Positions 45,201 through 55,556 of a stretch of 64,000 nucleotides of DNA are shown piece by piece (the stretch's first letter is position 1; every line of letters begins with the position of its first letter). Position numbers and translations under genes: made by a program. The DNA is taken from contig NW_019091360.1 of the NCBI RefSeq assembly GCF_001949145.1, positions 2,788,864 to 2,852,863 of the forward strand, written 5' to 3'. Source of the stretch: Acanthaster planci (lineage: Eukaryota; Echinodermata; Asteroidea; Valvatida; Acanthasteridae). Under the pieces are notes generated by a model. The model saw only the letters and a list, made by a program, of their open reading frames with translations. It ran no database searches and was not told where the DNA came from.

Positions 45201-48200
45201 CCTTATCTTAAACTATACAGGAGCACTTCAAGACCAAAAGTCCAGTTCGTTATGGCCAGTGCTGGGTGTTCTCTGGTGTCCTCACCACCGTGCTTCGATG
45301 TCTTGGCATTCCCGCCAGGAGTGTCACCAACTTTGCATCTGCCCATGACACCGACAACAGTCTGACCATTGTAAGTTTTGACTTTGGCTCCCTCTGTTGT
45401 AAGCTTTTGAGTTGGACAACTCTAACAACCCAGTTAAGTGACCTTTAAAGGGTATATCGAATATAAGTTTGAAATAACTATATGCCTATTTTAGAAATTG
45501 ACTTTTGTCACTCTCCATGGGCTATATTGCTCACTTTAGCACTTTTTATGAAATTTTAAAACCCCTGAAAATGCACCCTTGTGTCCCATTTAAAACTTTT
45601 TTAAAACAATAGTTGATTTTATAGTTTAAAGGTTTTTACTTTATTTTTACCCCACTAACTTCAGAGTTTTAGAACATATCACTTTCCCCCACAGAAACAT
45701 GTCTTGCTAATTACCAAAAGATTAGGGGAACTGTTGACATGTGGAATTATTGTGTTATTTTCAGGAAAGCAAATGGCATACATACACAGAAGTAACACTC
45801 TTACTACGAAGAAATAGCTTTTGTTTTAATGTGTACACATGTACAGGTTTTCTTCCCATGTAATCTTATTTTATAATCACGTTTCCTCTGAATACTCGTC
45901 ACAGGACAGGTACTATGATGAGAATGGTGAGAGGATGAAACAATACGAGAGTGACTCCATCTGGAATTTCCATGTCTGGAATGAAGCTTGGATGAGCCGG
46001 CCAGATGTCCCACCAGGCTATGGCGGATGGCAAGCCGTTGACGCTACACCCCAAGAAACCAGTGGGGGTAAGAGGAGAATGTGACATGGTTACTAGAAAT
46101 TTACGTTGAAGTTTCATGAAGTTTTAAATGTAAAAGAGCCAACTTTTGGAGGGCCACCTCATGGCTGGAGAAGGGGATCTTCCCCAGAGCTCTGCTGTCC
46201 TTTGCCTGAATTTTTTAGGTGAATTTAGAATTGCGAAAACAAGTCTTTGTGTCTGTCTTTCTTCTTTTGGATAATACTTCTCTGAACTTGTTATAAAATC
46301 ACTGCAGTAAATAAGCAGAAAGACAGTACTCAGCATCATTTTATTCATGGATAGGACTGCGACTTCTTTTCTTTCTGAAGTATATATTTTTTACCAGGAC
46401 TTCAGACAAGTATTACCACAACGTGATCACATGGATCAATGTCATTGAGCAAAGCCTGCCTGAAGAGCCACTCTTTAATTGAATTTAATTCACAGATATC
46501 TACCGTGCTGGTCCGTGCTCCGTTAGTTCCATCAAACAGGGCCAAGTGTACTATCCCTACGACGCAAGATTTGTCTTTGCTGAAGTCAATGGAGACATTG
46601 TTAACTGGCAGGTGTGTCAAGGTCTATCTAACTAGGTGCTGTTTCTGATGACTTTGGCAGTTGTGGTCTTCGATCTTTGTCTTTCTGTTGCAAATCAGTT
46701 TCTACTACGCAGATATTCTTGTCAAAGTTGATAAGCCTTTCAAGATTAAGTATAGTATACATTTTGACTGCTTTGAGTTTGCCTTTGGAAAATAGAATGC
46801 TTTATGGATCACTGAGGGAGGCTAGTTTTATTATACTACTAGATAATAAAGTCAATGTCTCCCACCTCTCCTACAGATTCGGCTTGATTAATTGATGACT
46901 GATTATTTGATCTAAATACATTTATTTGAATGAGAAATTTGTTGAAAATTTACCAGTACTTTTCAAAACCACCTCTTCACAAAATGTTTGAACCAGACTG
47001 CTTAGCACTAGCACTTCAGAATGTGTGCATTGCTCACACTAATACTCATTTCCATGTTGTGCCAGAGGTCATGTTTATCCTTTTTTGGTTGCTACATTCA
47101 TAGATATAGTTCTTTTGGCCGTGCATAGCAAGAGAGTGGAAATAGTGCATGCCATGTGACCAGCTGTCACCCAATCATGATACAGAATCTGTCGGCGAGG
47201 TGTGATAATTCTACCTGTTTACTGCTAATTAAATGTTCTGTCGCTCGAATGATAATGACATACGCACATTCCCACAACTAGAGATGTGGCCAAGCTGTGC
47301 ACTGCTGAATTGCTTTTCTTAGCACAGTGCTCATACACAGGGTTCATTCAAACCCAATTATGGTTTCCCCAAGATCGGCCACCATTGCAGTGGGAACGTA
47401 AGTGGTAAACAACTGTTGGGGGGAGGGGAATGGTTACATCATTTATCCTGTGCTGTGTATGGCAGTTGTTATCTTTTTTTGTCATTGCTTAAAAGGTCTG
47501 TCTACAGCCTAAATAGTGTGAGCAGCACCACAATCTTTGTCTGTGGCAATGGCCGGTATACATTAGGTCACAGGAGTTGTTTGAGGTTACCCTTGGCAAG
47601 AGAAAATCCGTCACAGATTGAAGAATTCATTGTTTTGCTGATTTTGTGGTGTCCTTCCAGGTCAAAAACGACCATGAGTTTGAGGTGATGAGCATCAAAA
47701 AAAGCAGTGTGGGGAAGAACATAAGCACAAAAGCAGTGGGCTCAAGGGACAGACAGGATCTTACACGGGAGTACAAGCACCCTGAAGGTAAGTGTGATTT
47801 TGAAAGGGCCCATGTGATACGATTGTTTTTTTCTGATATCTGTCGTCTATGCAATTTTACATTCTCTTTCTACTTTTTTGTCTGAAAACTATTCGACATC
47901 TTTTGGTGTTAAATATATTGAAAAGTGCACTTTTCAAACATGATATTATACATGCTTTTCCAGACAACTAATGGTGCTGTTGCCATGGTGTCATCAAGGG
48001 AAGACACATTTCAGTACATATTTCTTTCTCTTAAAATTGTGCATCCAAAATTTGCTCATTGAAACATTACAGAGAAAAGGTTGCTAATTGGCTCATCGCC
48101 ATGTACCGTCTCGGCATCACCAAGAAAATATTCGGACAACAAAATATTAAAAATCCAGTAGTTTCTTGTGCACGAATCAATGGAACTTGGAGGCTTTCTC

Positions 48201-51200
48201 GATGATGTGACACCATGGTTTTGCCTATCCTATTTGCTTCCAACACCATAAAACCAGAAAAACCTGTAGGCATAGCTGACTAACATGATAATATAATTCA
48301 TTTCAAAGGTTAGTCATAGTTGCAGTGATTTTTTTCTTGTTACAAGTCCATTCATGAGACCACAGGGAACAGGGCAAACAAGGACATAGGAAGTATTTCT
48401 TGTGCAATGGAGACATTGTTAACTGGCAGGTGTGTCAAGGCCTATCTGTCTAGGTGCTGTTTCTGACGACTTTGGCAGTGATTTCACAGACGTTTATAGC
48501 AATTTAAAATATTCTGTTCAGCGCTTGCGTCAGTATGTGTTGCACCCCTGGTTGTTTTTCATTCTCTAAATCTGGTTTAGTAGAATTTATCCTTGTCCAT
48601 CTACTCTTCAGGCTCTGCAGCGGAAAGAGCTGCCGTCAAAACTGCAGTTTCTTTCGGCACCAGTCCGTGGGTATACGACCATCCTGAGAACACAGAGGAT
48701 GTACATGCTGAGCTTGAATTGCCAGACCTGTGGGTCGGGGCAGATTTTGAAGTCAAAGTCCCTCTAACTAATAGGAGCCAAGAAAACAGATCAGTGTCGA
48801 TCACCGTCATCGTGCAAGTGGTATACTACACTGGTATGATTGCTTTTGTTTCTTATGGGGACACTACCTCAGGCTGTAGTGTTGTGAAGTCTCTCACAAG
48901 TCTTCGCACAAGCCTCTACACAAATCTTGTTACAAGTCCATTCATAAGACCACAGGTAACAGAGTGAACAAGGACATAGGAAGTATTTCTTGTGGCACAG
49001 TTCATTTGAATAGCATGTAACTTGACTGAAGACTGGATGACCAGGGCCTCTGATGGACTTGTTGTGGACTTGTAGGGACTTGTGATAGACTCAACTCAGT
49101 ATATCACTTTTAGGCTGGTGCATCCAAACAAATTGTACTTTTTCTGTCTTTTTCGAGGGATGTGGCTTTATTTTGGGGACTTTCACTGTTTCAGAAGGTT
49201 GGAAGGAAAGATAAAGAAACAGACGCCTCCTAAAATGCCTTAGAATCTTTACTTTTCAATTTTTTTGCTCCTTTTTGTTACAGGGGCATAACCTCTGCCA
49301 TCGGCAAGAAATCAGTGTAGTTAAAGGAAAGTTCAGTAAAAAGTGCAGTAGTTTACTTCCCTACTTGTTTTGGTTCTGTGTTTTGTTCAGGTGTATTGGC
49401 TGCCAAAATCAAGAAGATGGATAAGAAGTTCCAACTTGGACCTGGTCAAAGTGATCAGATAACTATGAGTGTTAATGCTGATGAGTATCTGGACAAGATG
49501 GTGGACCAGTCTGCATTCAAAATCTTCCTCCTCGGCCATGTTGATGTAATGTACCATGTTCTACCCTAGCACATGCAGCATGTCCCTCCGCCCCCCCCCC
49601 AAACAAACAAAACTGCGACCCAAAGGAGACATTTCTTTTCCCCAAAATTAGTCGTCAGAAAATGTTGTTTTGAGTACAAAATTGAAGCTCAGAGTGTGAT
49701 CTTTTCAGAATTAGGGAGTTCATTCAAATCTGATGATGCGTTGCTGAGATAATCTTCATTACATAAGACAATTGCTTTTTTGTCCTGACGTGCAGCATCA
49801 ACTTTTTGGAAATATGTTTTTTTCCGGAAGTGTTTGCACAGTGTGATGCGAATAATTTAAAAACAGTTTTTTGGCCAAAATTTTTAATGTTGATTAAAAT
49901 TAATTTATTTAAACCCAATGCAGTCAAAACTAAACTGGGGGCATGATTACGGATGGTAATTTACAGATTTGAATTCAGTTTTTGAAAGAGAAATATATTT
50001 AAAACACCCCATTGAATTGTACAAAGTATTACTTGTCTTGCATAATTGAAAAAACTCTGCAATGCTTTGTTAACACAATATGAGCTTGAAATGAAATGTC
50101 CAGTATCGGTAGAAAAATATTATAAGTTCTGTCCTGATTCCAAATTAGTGTTTCCTGAGTATTAATTTGTGAGAAGAATGGATATTACATTTGGGTTGCA
50201 TTTTTGCAGATCACGCTGTATATATTCACCCAGCCACTCCACCATAAGTTTTCAAACCTGCCCCTCCCTGTGTTGTAACATATTTATTTTACTTAAAGTC
50301 AAGCAGAGCCAAAAGTTAAGTTGTCCAAGGTGAAATGGGTCATTCCGTGAGGTTAGGGCACACTTTGTGATGGTGTCCTTGTTACATCCAAAACTTTTAC
50401 CACCTATCATGACCTCCAGAGTAGGTCATTTACTATGTAAAAATAACACACACTTCTGCATACAGCCTTGCAAGATGTATAACAATGTCAGTTTGGACTC
50501 CACCTACAGGGAAACAGTTGTTCATTTTTACGGAACCCATGTAACAATGGACACCATCACAAATAAACCTCATGGAATGACCCAAATTGCAAACTTGTGC
50601 CAAGCTACTTGTGCAGCGTTTGTGTGTGTCTTTGATTTGCAAACCCTTTTGTAACTTCACGACTTTATATCAACTTCAAGCTTGGCATGTGGCTTGGTCT
50701 TGGTGTCCGGATTTTTTCTTTATAAGTTAATGTTGTGGTCATTATTGTTAAAACAATTTTTCTGCCAAATTCTGCATGTAGTACTGGGTGATGTCCATAT
50801 TGATCCCCTCAGTTCAGCGATTCTCATGTACACACACAGAAGCAAGAGCTTAGTCCGTGGAGGTAGAGCCCTCAAGTAGCCTTGCACAGTGGCTAGGCAT
50901 TGTAGCAAATATTTCTCTGTGACATTATCTTGGATTTTCCAAAAATAACAATGATTCAGTAAGCATTGTTACACAAATCTTGAAAAAATGACCACCATGG
51001 GTCAAAATTTGTGAAATTCAACTGTGTGAAGGACTGTTGTTGTAGAATCTTTCCCTTTTCAACTTTGACTTTTTCCAAATGACCACCATGGGTGAGCATT
51101 TGTGAAATTCAACTTTGTAAAGGACTGTGGTTGAAGTATCTTGTCCTTTTAAACTTTGACTTTTTTGGTCATAATGAAATCTGCACCTGGTACCATAGTA

Positions 51201-51994
51201 CAATTAAAACCATCAGAAAGTGGTTAACAGAAAGAACAAACCTCAAAACTAATATGAAAAAAAACAAAATAAACACGCAAAAAGAAAGAAAATTTAATGT
51301 CTTCTAAATTGGCTTCCCACCAGGAGACTGGCCAGGCCTTTGTAGAAGAGGAAGACTTCCGTCTGCGTACCCCTGACCTTGACGTCAAGCTGTTGCGCCC
51401 GGCGGCCAATGACGTGCGTGTCGGCGAGCCAGTTGAAGTAGAGCTGAATCTATCCAATCCCCTGAAGAAGAATCTGACGAACTGTGAGGTCACCGTGGAA
51501 GGGGCAGGATTGTTGCCTCCCCGTGTCATGAAGCAGAAGTGAGTACCCAGATTTAGAGGTTTCCTCCTGATCATTATTAGGCCTCGCTCTTTAAATATTA
51601 AACTCAAGAACAGTGGGTTCTCCATTGCACTGTCAATCAGAGATAGAAACTTGGTATCTACTTCAGCAAAGTAGCAGCTAAATATGCAATTTTGAAAGTA
51701 CTTCTTTACGGTGTTTTCTCAGGATTTCAGCTTTTTTGTATCTAGGAGTAACTGTGTCATCGTGTGATACTTTGATATCATTTATCAGGCGCTAATATTG
51801 GAATCTGTTTGTGTAATACTCTGTTTTGCTTGCAATATTGCAACAGGGACGTTGTGGGTAGTGGAACGCTCACTCTGAAGGTCGACTTCAAACCTCGGAA
51901 AGCCGGGGAGAGGACACTAGTTGCCACCTTTGATTCAGATCAACTCTCCCAGGTGACCGGTGAGCTGGATTTAAACGTTCTGAAGGCCGAGTGA
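42257..51994 (+). CDS. TGM1-like: transglutaminase copy B, TGM1-like, intact
   Basis: Protein-glutamine gamma-glutamyltransferase. Exons: 42257-42638, 43002-43193, 43549-43793, 44173-44334, 45221-45370, 45905-46067, 46496-46611, 47661-47787, 48612-48833, 49391-49545, 51324-51538 and 51847-51994, totalling 2,277 nt or 758 aa plus stop. The N-terminal extension has [20 protein letters not shown], recalling the extended TGM1 N-terminus, then [20 protein letters not shown]. The triad is present: Cys in [10 protein letters not shown], His in [10 protein letters not shown], Asp in [18 protein letters not shown] lies in the region of the vertebrate Ca2+ sites. The C-terminal barrels include [15 protein letters not shown] and end in [10 protein letters not shown]. 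The start is at an ATG conserved with copy A (GAG ATGGGGACT). There is no signal peptide or transmembrane segment, so it is probably intracellular or secreted without a leader. Exon and phase pattern match copy A throughout. Confidence 0.93.
43549..43793 (+). CDS. TGM1-like: copy B exon 3 with tandem NAGNAG acceptor
   Basis: The acceptor reads gttgAAGCAG, so splicing after AAG or after CAG (exon starts 43546 or 43549) keeps the frame and adds or drops one residue. It encodes [36 protein letters not shown] and [20 protein letters not shown]. Copy A lacks the inserted NQPQNH. Confidence 0.7.
44363..44914. mobile_element. non-autonomous element with 21-bp terminal inverted repeats
   Basis: The left end ggtggattgtcaattatagc and the right end gctacaattgactatccacc are complementary with two mismatches. 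It is about 552 bp in intron 4 of copy B and absent at the matching place in copy A. The centre is AT-rich (44520-44605) and there is no coding frame. A fragment lies at 13054. Confidence 0.65.
48330..48482 (+). pseudogene. fragment of copy B exon 7/intron 7 inserted in intron 8
   Basis: 48406-48482 repeats 46588-46663 (CAATGGAGACATTGTTAACT, ggcag|gtgtgtcaagg, ctaggtgctgtttctga, gactttggcagt) at about 93 percent by eye. It includes the last 8 codons of exon 7 and its donor. Directly to the left, 48338-48405 repeats the right part of the foldback unit at 48924-48992 (gttacaagtccattcat, gaccacagg, aacaaggacataggaagtat). It lacks the rest of the exon and an acceptor, so it is non-functional. Confidence 0.75.
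48860..49095. mobile_element. foldback element with CACAAGTC arms, intron 9 of copy B
   Basis: The left arm repeats cacaagtc-like units (tctcacaagtcttcgcacaag, cttgttacaagtcc). The right arm has the complement (gatggacttgttgtggactt, gggacttgtgatagactc). The structure resembles 26191-26391. The central segment (gaccacaggtaacagagtga and onward) is the one shared with 48338-48405. Confidence 0.6.
50337..50583. mobile_element. MITE, GGGTCATTCC family, complete copy
   Basis: It runs from GGGTCATTCCGTGAGGTTAG to CCTCATGGAATGACCC, with inner inverted parts (cactttgtgatggtgtc and gacaccatcacaaat). Both flanks read AAAT, a likely 4-bp target duplication. The centre is in opposite orientation to the copy at 13387. 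It lies in intron 10 of copy B, with no counterpart in copy A. Confidence 0.8.
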
Positions 51995-53410
51995 TGTGGT
52001 TTGTGCTAAGGCAAAGGAAGTTGCTGTATCAGACACATTCAGCAGTCAACTCAGTCAGTTACTATGGGAAAAATGATGGTTAATTTCATAAGATGTAATT
52101 GCCTTAAAATGTAGTTATAAAATGGGTTTTGTGTGTTCAAAGCCAGGTTTTGAAACTCAGTTGAATTGAATCTGTCTCCTACTTGCCTGAATTTAATCCC
52201 TTGTCTGTGGAGTTTCATGCTCAATGAAAAAGAGGAAAGAAAATCTTACAGGGAAACACTGACCAGTGGTTGACCCAAAGATGGAAAATTTCCATTTACC
52301 TTGAATGTTGTAGGCCTGAAAGTGAATTTAATTTTCACGGAGAAAGCTTGAGATGTTAGTTGTTACCATGAAATCTGAAGGTCCTGGTTCCCTAGTACAT
52401 GTACATTTTGGCTGGCATAACATATTGATAACCAGGATCCACCTACATTCTTCCTCTCTGATCTCCAATTGCCAACTGGTTCAAACTTTGTCGACTAGTA
52501 TAAATTCTTAAAGAATAGCACAGTCAGATGAGTGAATGGTTCTTGATTGATGTTGATCAGAGTCAAATAGTGTACCAGAGAGATCAAAAGTCACAGGATC
52601 AGCCCAGTTTTGCTAAGCCACTGCTGTATATTGGCATTACTGATGTCACTGATGCTGCCTGAATGTCAGTGAGTGCAGTAGACTTTTATAGCCACTGGGC
52701 CCAATATCCCAGCACTGATAAACAGCCACTTTGTGCTTATAGAGCTTCCAAGTACATTGTATTTCATTGAAATGGATAAGTGGCAAGCACGTCAAAAACA
52801 AGCTAAAGCCTAGAGGGACAAGTTGCTTGATTAATTAAACCGGCAATGTATCAATGGAACTCTCCTGCACTTGCTACCATTACCGACAGGTACTTACAGA
52901 TCCTCTTCTAATTGTAGGCCTTGATAGGCCTCTTTAATTAAACTTTCATACATCTTCTTTTTATATTCATATGTCATAGTGCTGGACATCTCTATACTTG
53001 TTTTCTGCATTGTGTTCTGGTATAATAAACACAATTTTCATGCTGACTGTTACGCAGTACAGTGAAAGTGGTCCCTTACAATTTGATCAACACTAGGCTA
53101 ATGGTGGATGGATCAAGGGCACTTGCATCGTTGCACATACTATCCAATTTTTTGTTCCAGAAATCCTAACTGTAGTTGTACATGTATGTATCTTTTCCCT
53201 TCTACAATGACATCTAAGAAGGGGCAAATTTAAACTCGGTTCTCCTTTTTTTGGCTTGAACCAATTAAAAAAACAGTACTTTCTTGATCCATTAAGGCAG
53301 CTTAGATTGTTTGAGACTGAGTAATTAGTGCAGGTTCAATTTCAAAATCACTGTTTATCATTCAGTTTTCTTGTCCACAAGTAATATTGCCTATAAGCAA
53401 CTACCATTAT
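51995..53410. other. 3' UTR and 3' flank of transglutaminase B
   Basis: The region is partly collinear with 37495-39150. A canonical AATAAA lies at 53024-53029, giving a possible 1-kb 3' UTR. 53229-53265 is the single-copy counterpart of the 33-bp minisatellite. Similarity to the copy A flank is still visible to about 53410. Confidence 0.5.
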
Positions 53411-53574
53411 GTATGCATTCAGGAGTAGAATCCAATGTGTGGCTCATGCTTGGGGTGAAAAAAAAGAAAATGTTTTCAAAAACAAAAAGCTCAATTTACT
53501 GTTTTCAATACAAATGAAAACTCAAAACGTGGCTCTGGCGACTTTTCACATTTTCACAGAGCGTTTCACATTTG

Positions 53575-53679
53575 TGTGTTATTTTGTAAAACCATTGCGT
53601 TATTTTGCAAAACTTTTGCGTTATTTCGCGAAACTATTGTGTTATTTCACAAAACTATTGCATTATATCGCAATAAAAA
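53575..53679. repeat. 21-bp tandem repeat, five copies
   Basis: Units start at 53575, 53596, 53617, 53638 and 53659, consensus TGCGTTATTTTGCAAAACTA. Each unit contains a small dyad (TTGCG/CGCAA type). The last unit is degenerate. Confidence 0.85.
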
Positions 53680-55440
53680 AATGTACTTTTAAAACCTAGC
53701 ACGACTGGGTTTTTGTAGAAAAGAAAGTACATTTAGACAATATTTTGTTGAAAAGAGCTGTGAAAAGAAGACAAACCCCCCCTCACAGTAAAGAAGTCTG
53801 CAAAAGAGAACTGTTAAAACGAAATTGAAGCAGCAATCTACACTCATATTCAACTACGTGTAATAGAGTCTGGAACGCTTGCAAGTACTGAGAGTTCCTT
53901 CTATTGGAAGAACGGTTTCAATCCTTCAAGAGGGGAAGTTCAGAGGAGCTGTATCACTAATGTAAAGTGTAAAGGTCCGAAAGTAGAACTCACTATATGC
54001 CTCTGTGTCAAATAAATAGTTAGTTTTTTATCGTTGCATTCCATATCTCAAAATGTGTTTTTCAGTCTGAAATATAGGTAAAAGCTTTCATATGCATTTG
54101 AGTTTTGTCTGTTTTTTGAAGTAAAATAAGGAAATTATTGTAGACTAAGTCTACACAATGCATGTATATGTGCTGCTCATATGTGCTGTTATTGTATAAA
54201 AACTAAATTGTGTTTTAACACAAAAAGAGTCCATTATAGAGAAATGATCATGAAGTCATAATTAAGTCGGCATCTGAGAAATGTCTTTTGTAATCACTGT
54301 CTCTCCAAATTGAACTTTTATTAGCTTCAAGCTAATTTACTCAGATCACCAATACATAATGCGGACGCAAATAGCAGTAACTTTGAATCCTGTAAGATAA
54401 AAACAGGTGATTGAAAATTTAAAAACATTGTGGTGTATAATTGCACTATTAATTACATTTTTTCTCTTATTGGGTTTCATATGTTAAACTGTCATTTTAT
54501 TGGATGCAGTAGCTAATAAAATTCGCTTCATGCAACATCTGCAAACAAATAATAGGATGTTTTCATTTTGATGGAACATTTAGCATTTGCTTTGTACAGT
54601 TTGCCTAAACAGTCTCTTTCAGTATTTGTGTTAGTTTTAAGTAGTATTTTTGAAGAAATGTTGTTATCGTAACTGCTTTGTTTTACTGCTACCTTTAGTG
54701 ACCCTTCATAGCTAATTAACTTCAATTAAGATTAAAGTTAATTTGCTAGAAACTATCGAGGAGGTAATACCAGAATTTTGTGTGCATTTCTGCTTGGAAA
54801 ATATTGTACTGTGCATTCTAACCTTTTACATGTCGGTGGAGAATAAAACTTGTATATGTGGAATTTACACTTGAAACTAAAGTGCCCCTGTCTTCTGTTT
54901 TGTTTGAATGAAACAACATTTCCTATGTATGTGCCATGGGAGTTGTCACATGTCAAATTAAATTCATTTTAAACATGCCATGATAGTTGAGTGTAAAAAA
55001 CCCCAACAGTTTATCTATTTTCCTTGTCAGCTATATCCGAGATTTTGTATGAACTACAGTGTAGGGGGCACAGATTTTTTCTTGTCGCTCTCACAAGGCA
55101 AGTAGAAGTCATTTTTATTCAACTTACTTGGCTATTCTTTAATTTATGCACGCCTACAACTTAATATTTTAAACATTTTGTTTTGGTAAAATGTAAAGGG
55201 GCAGCTATTTCCCATTTAAGCCTTTCGTCTAAACTGATAGGAAGATCGAGTCCCCCTAGGTATTTGCCTCAGTTTTCGCATATTATTACTTATTAACATT
55301 TTTTTAATCATTTATTGTTTGTAATACTTTTTTCGGTCTACGTCTACCGGATGTAGACTACAGGCACTAAATTGTTATTTTAATTGGCCACCACAGTGCC
55401 TTTTCCGACCTTTTTCCAGCAGACGATAAATATCAAGTAC
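53680..55440. other. intergenic, nothing recognised
   Basis: This is AT-rich spacer without splice-supported open frames on either strand. Confidence 0.45.
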
Positions 55441-55556
55441 CTAGACGTCTCAGCATTATTTGGAATCCTATGCACAAACAGTGCCCAACCATCACTTAGC
55501 GCACGCGCACTAAATTTGAAAAGAGAACGCCACACGAGGAGAGTCTTCTTGCGGTA
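55440..55556 (+). promoter_or_regulatory. possible promoter and non-coding first exon of a rightward gene
   Basis: A GC-rich, CpG-containing patch (cttagcgcacgcgcactaaa, gagaacgccacacgagg) stands out from AT-rich surroundings. It ends at an excellent donor, TTGCG|gtaagt, at 55556-55557. There is no TATA box and no convincing ATG. No downstream coding exons are certain; 55885-56133, open and ending at AATT|gtaagtg, is one candidate. Confidence 0.3.

Noticed and set aside
53575-53679. CRISPR-like regular spacing of 21-bp units
   Set aside because: The units are contiguous without unique spacers and the genome is eukaryotic; it is a simple tandem repeat.
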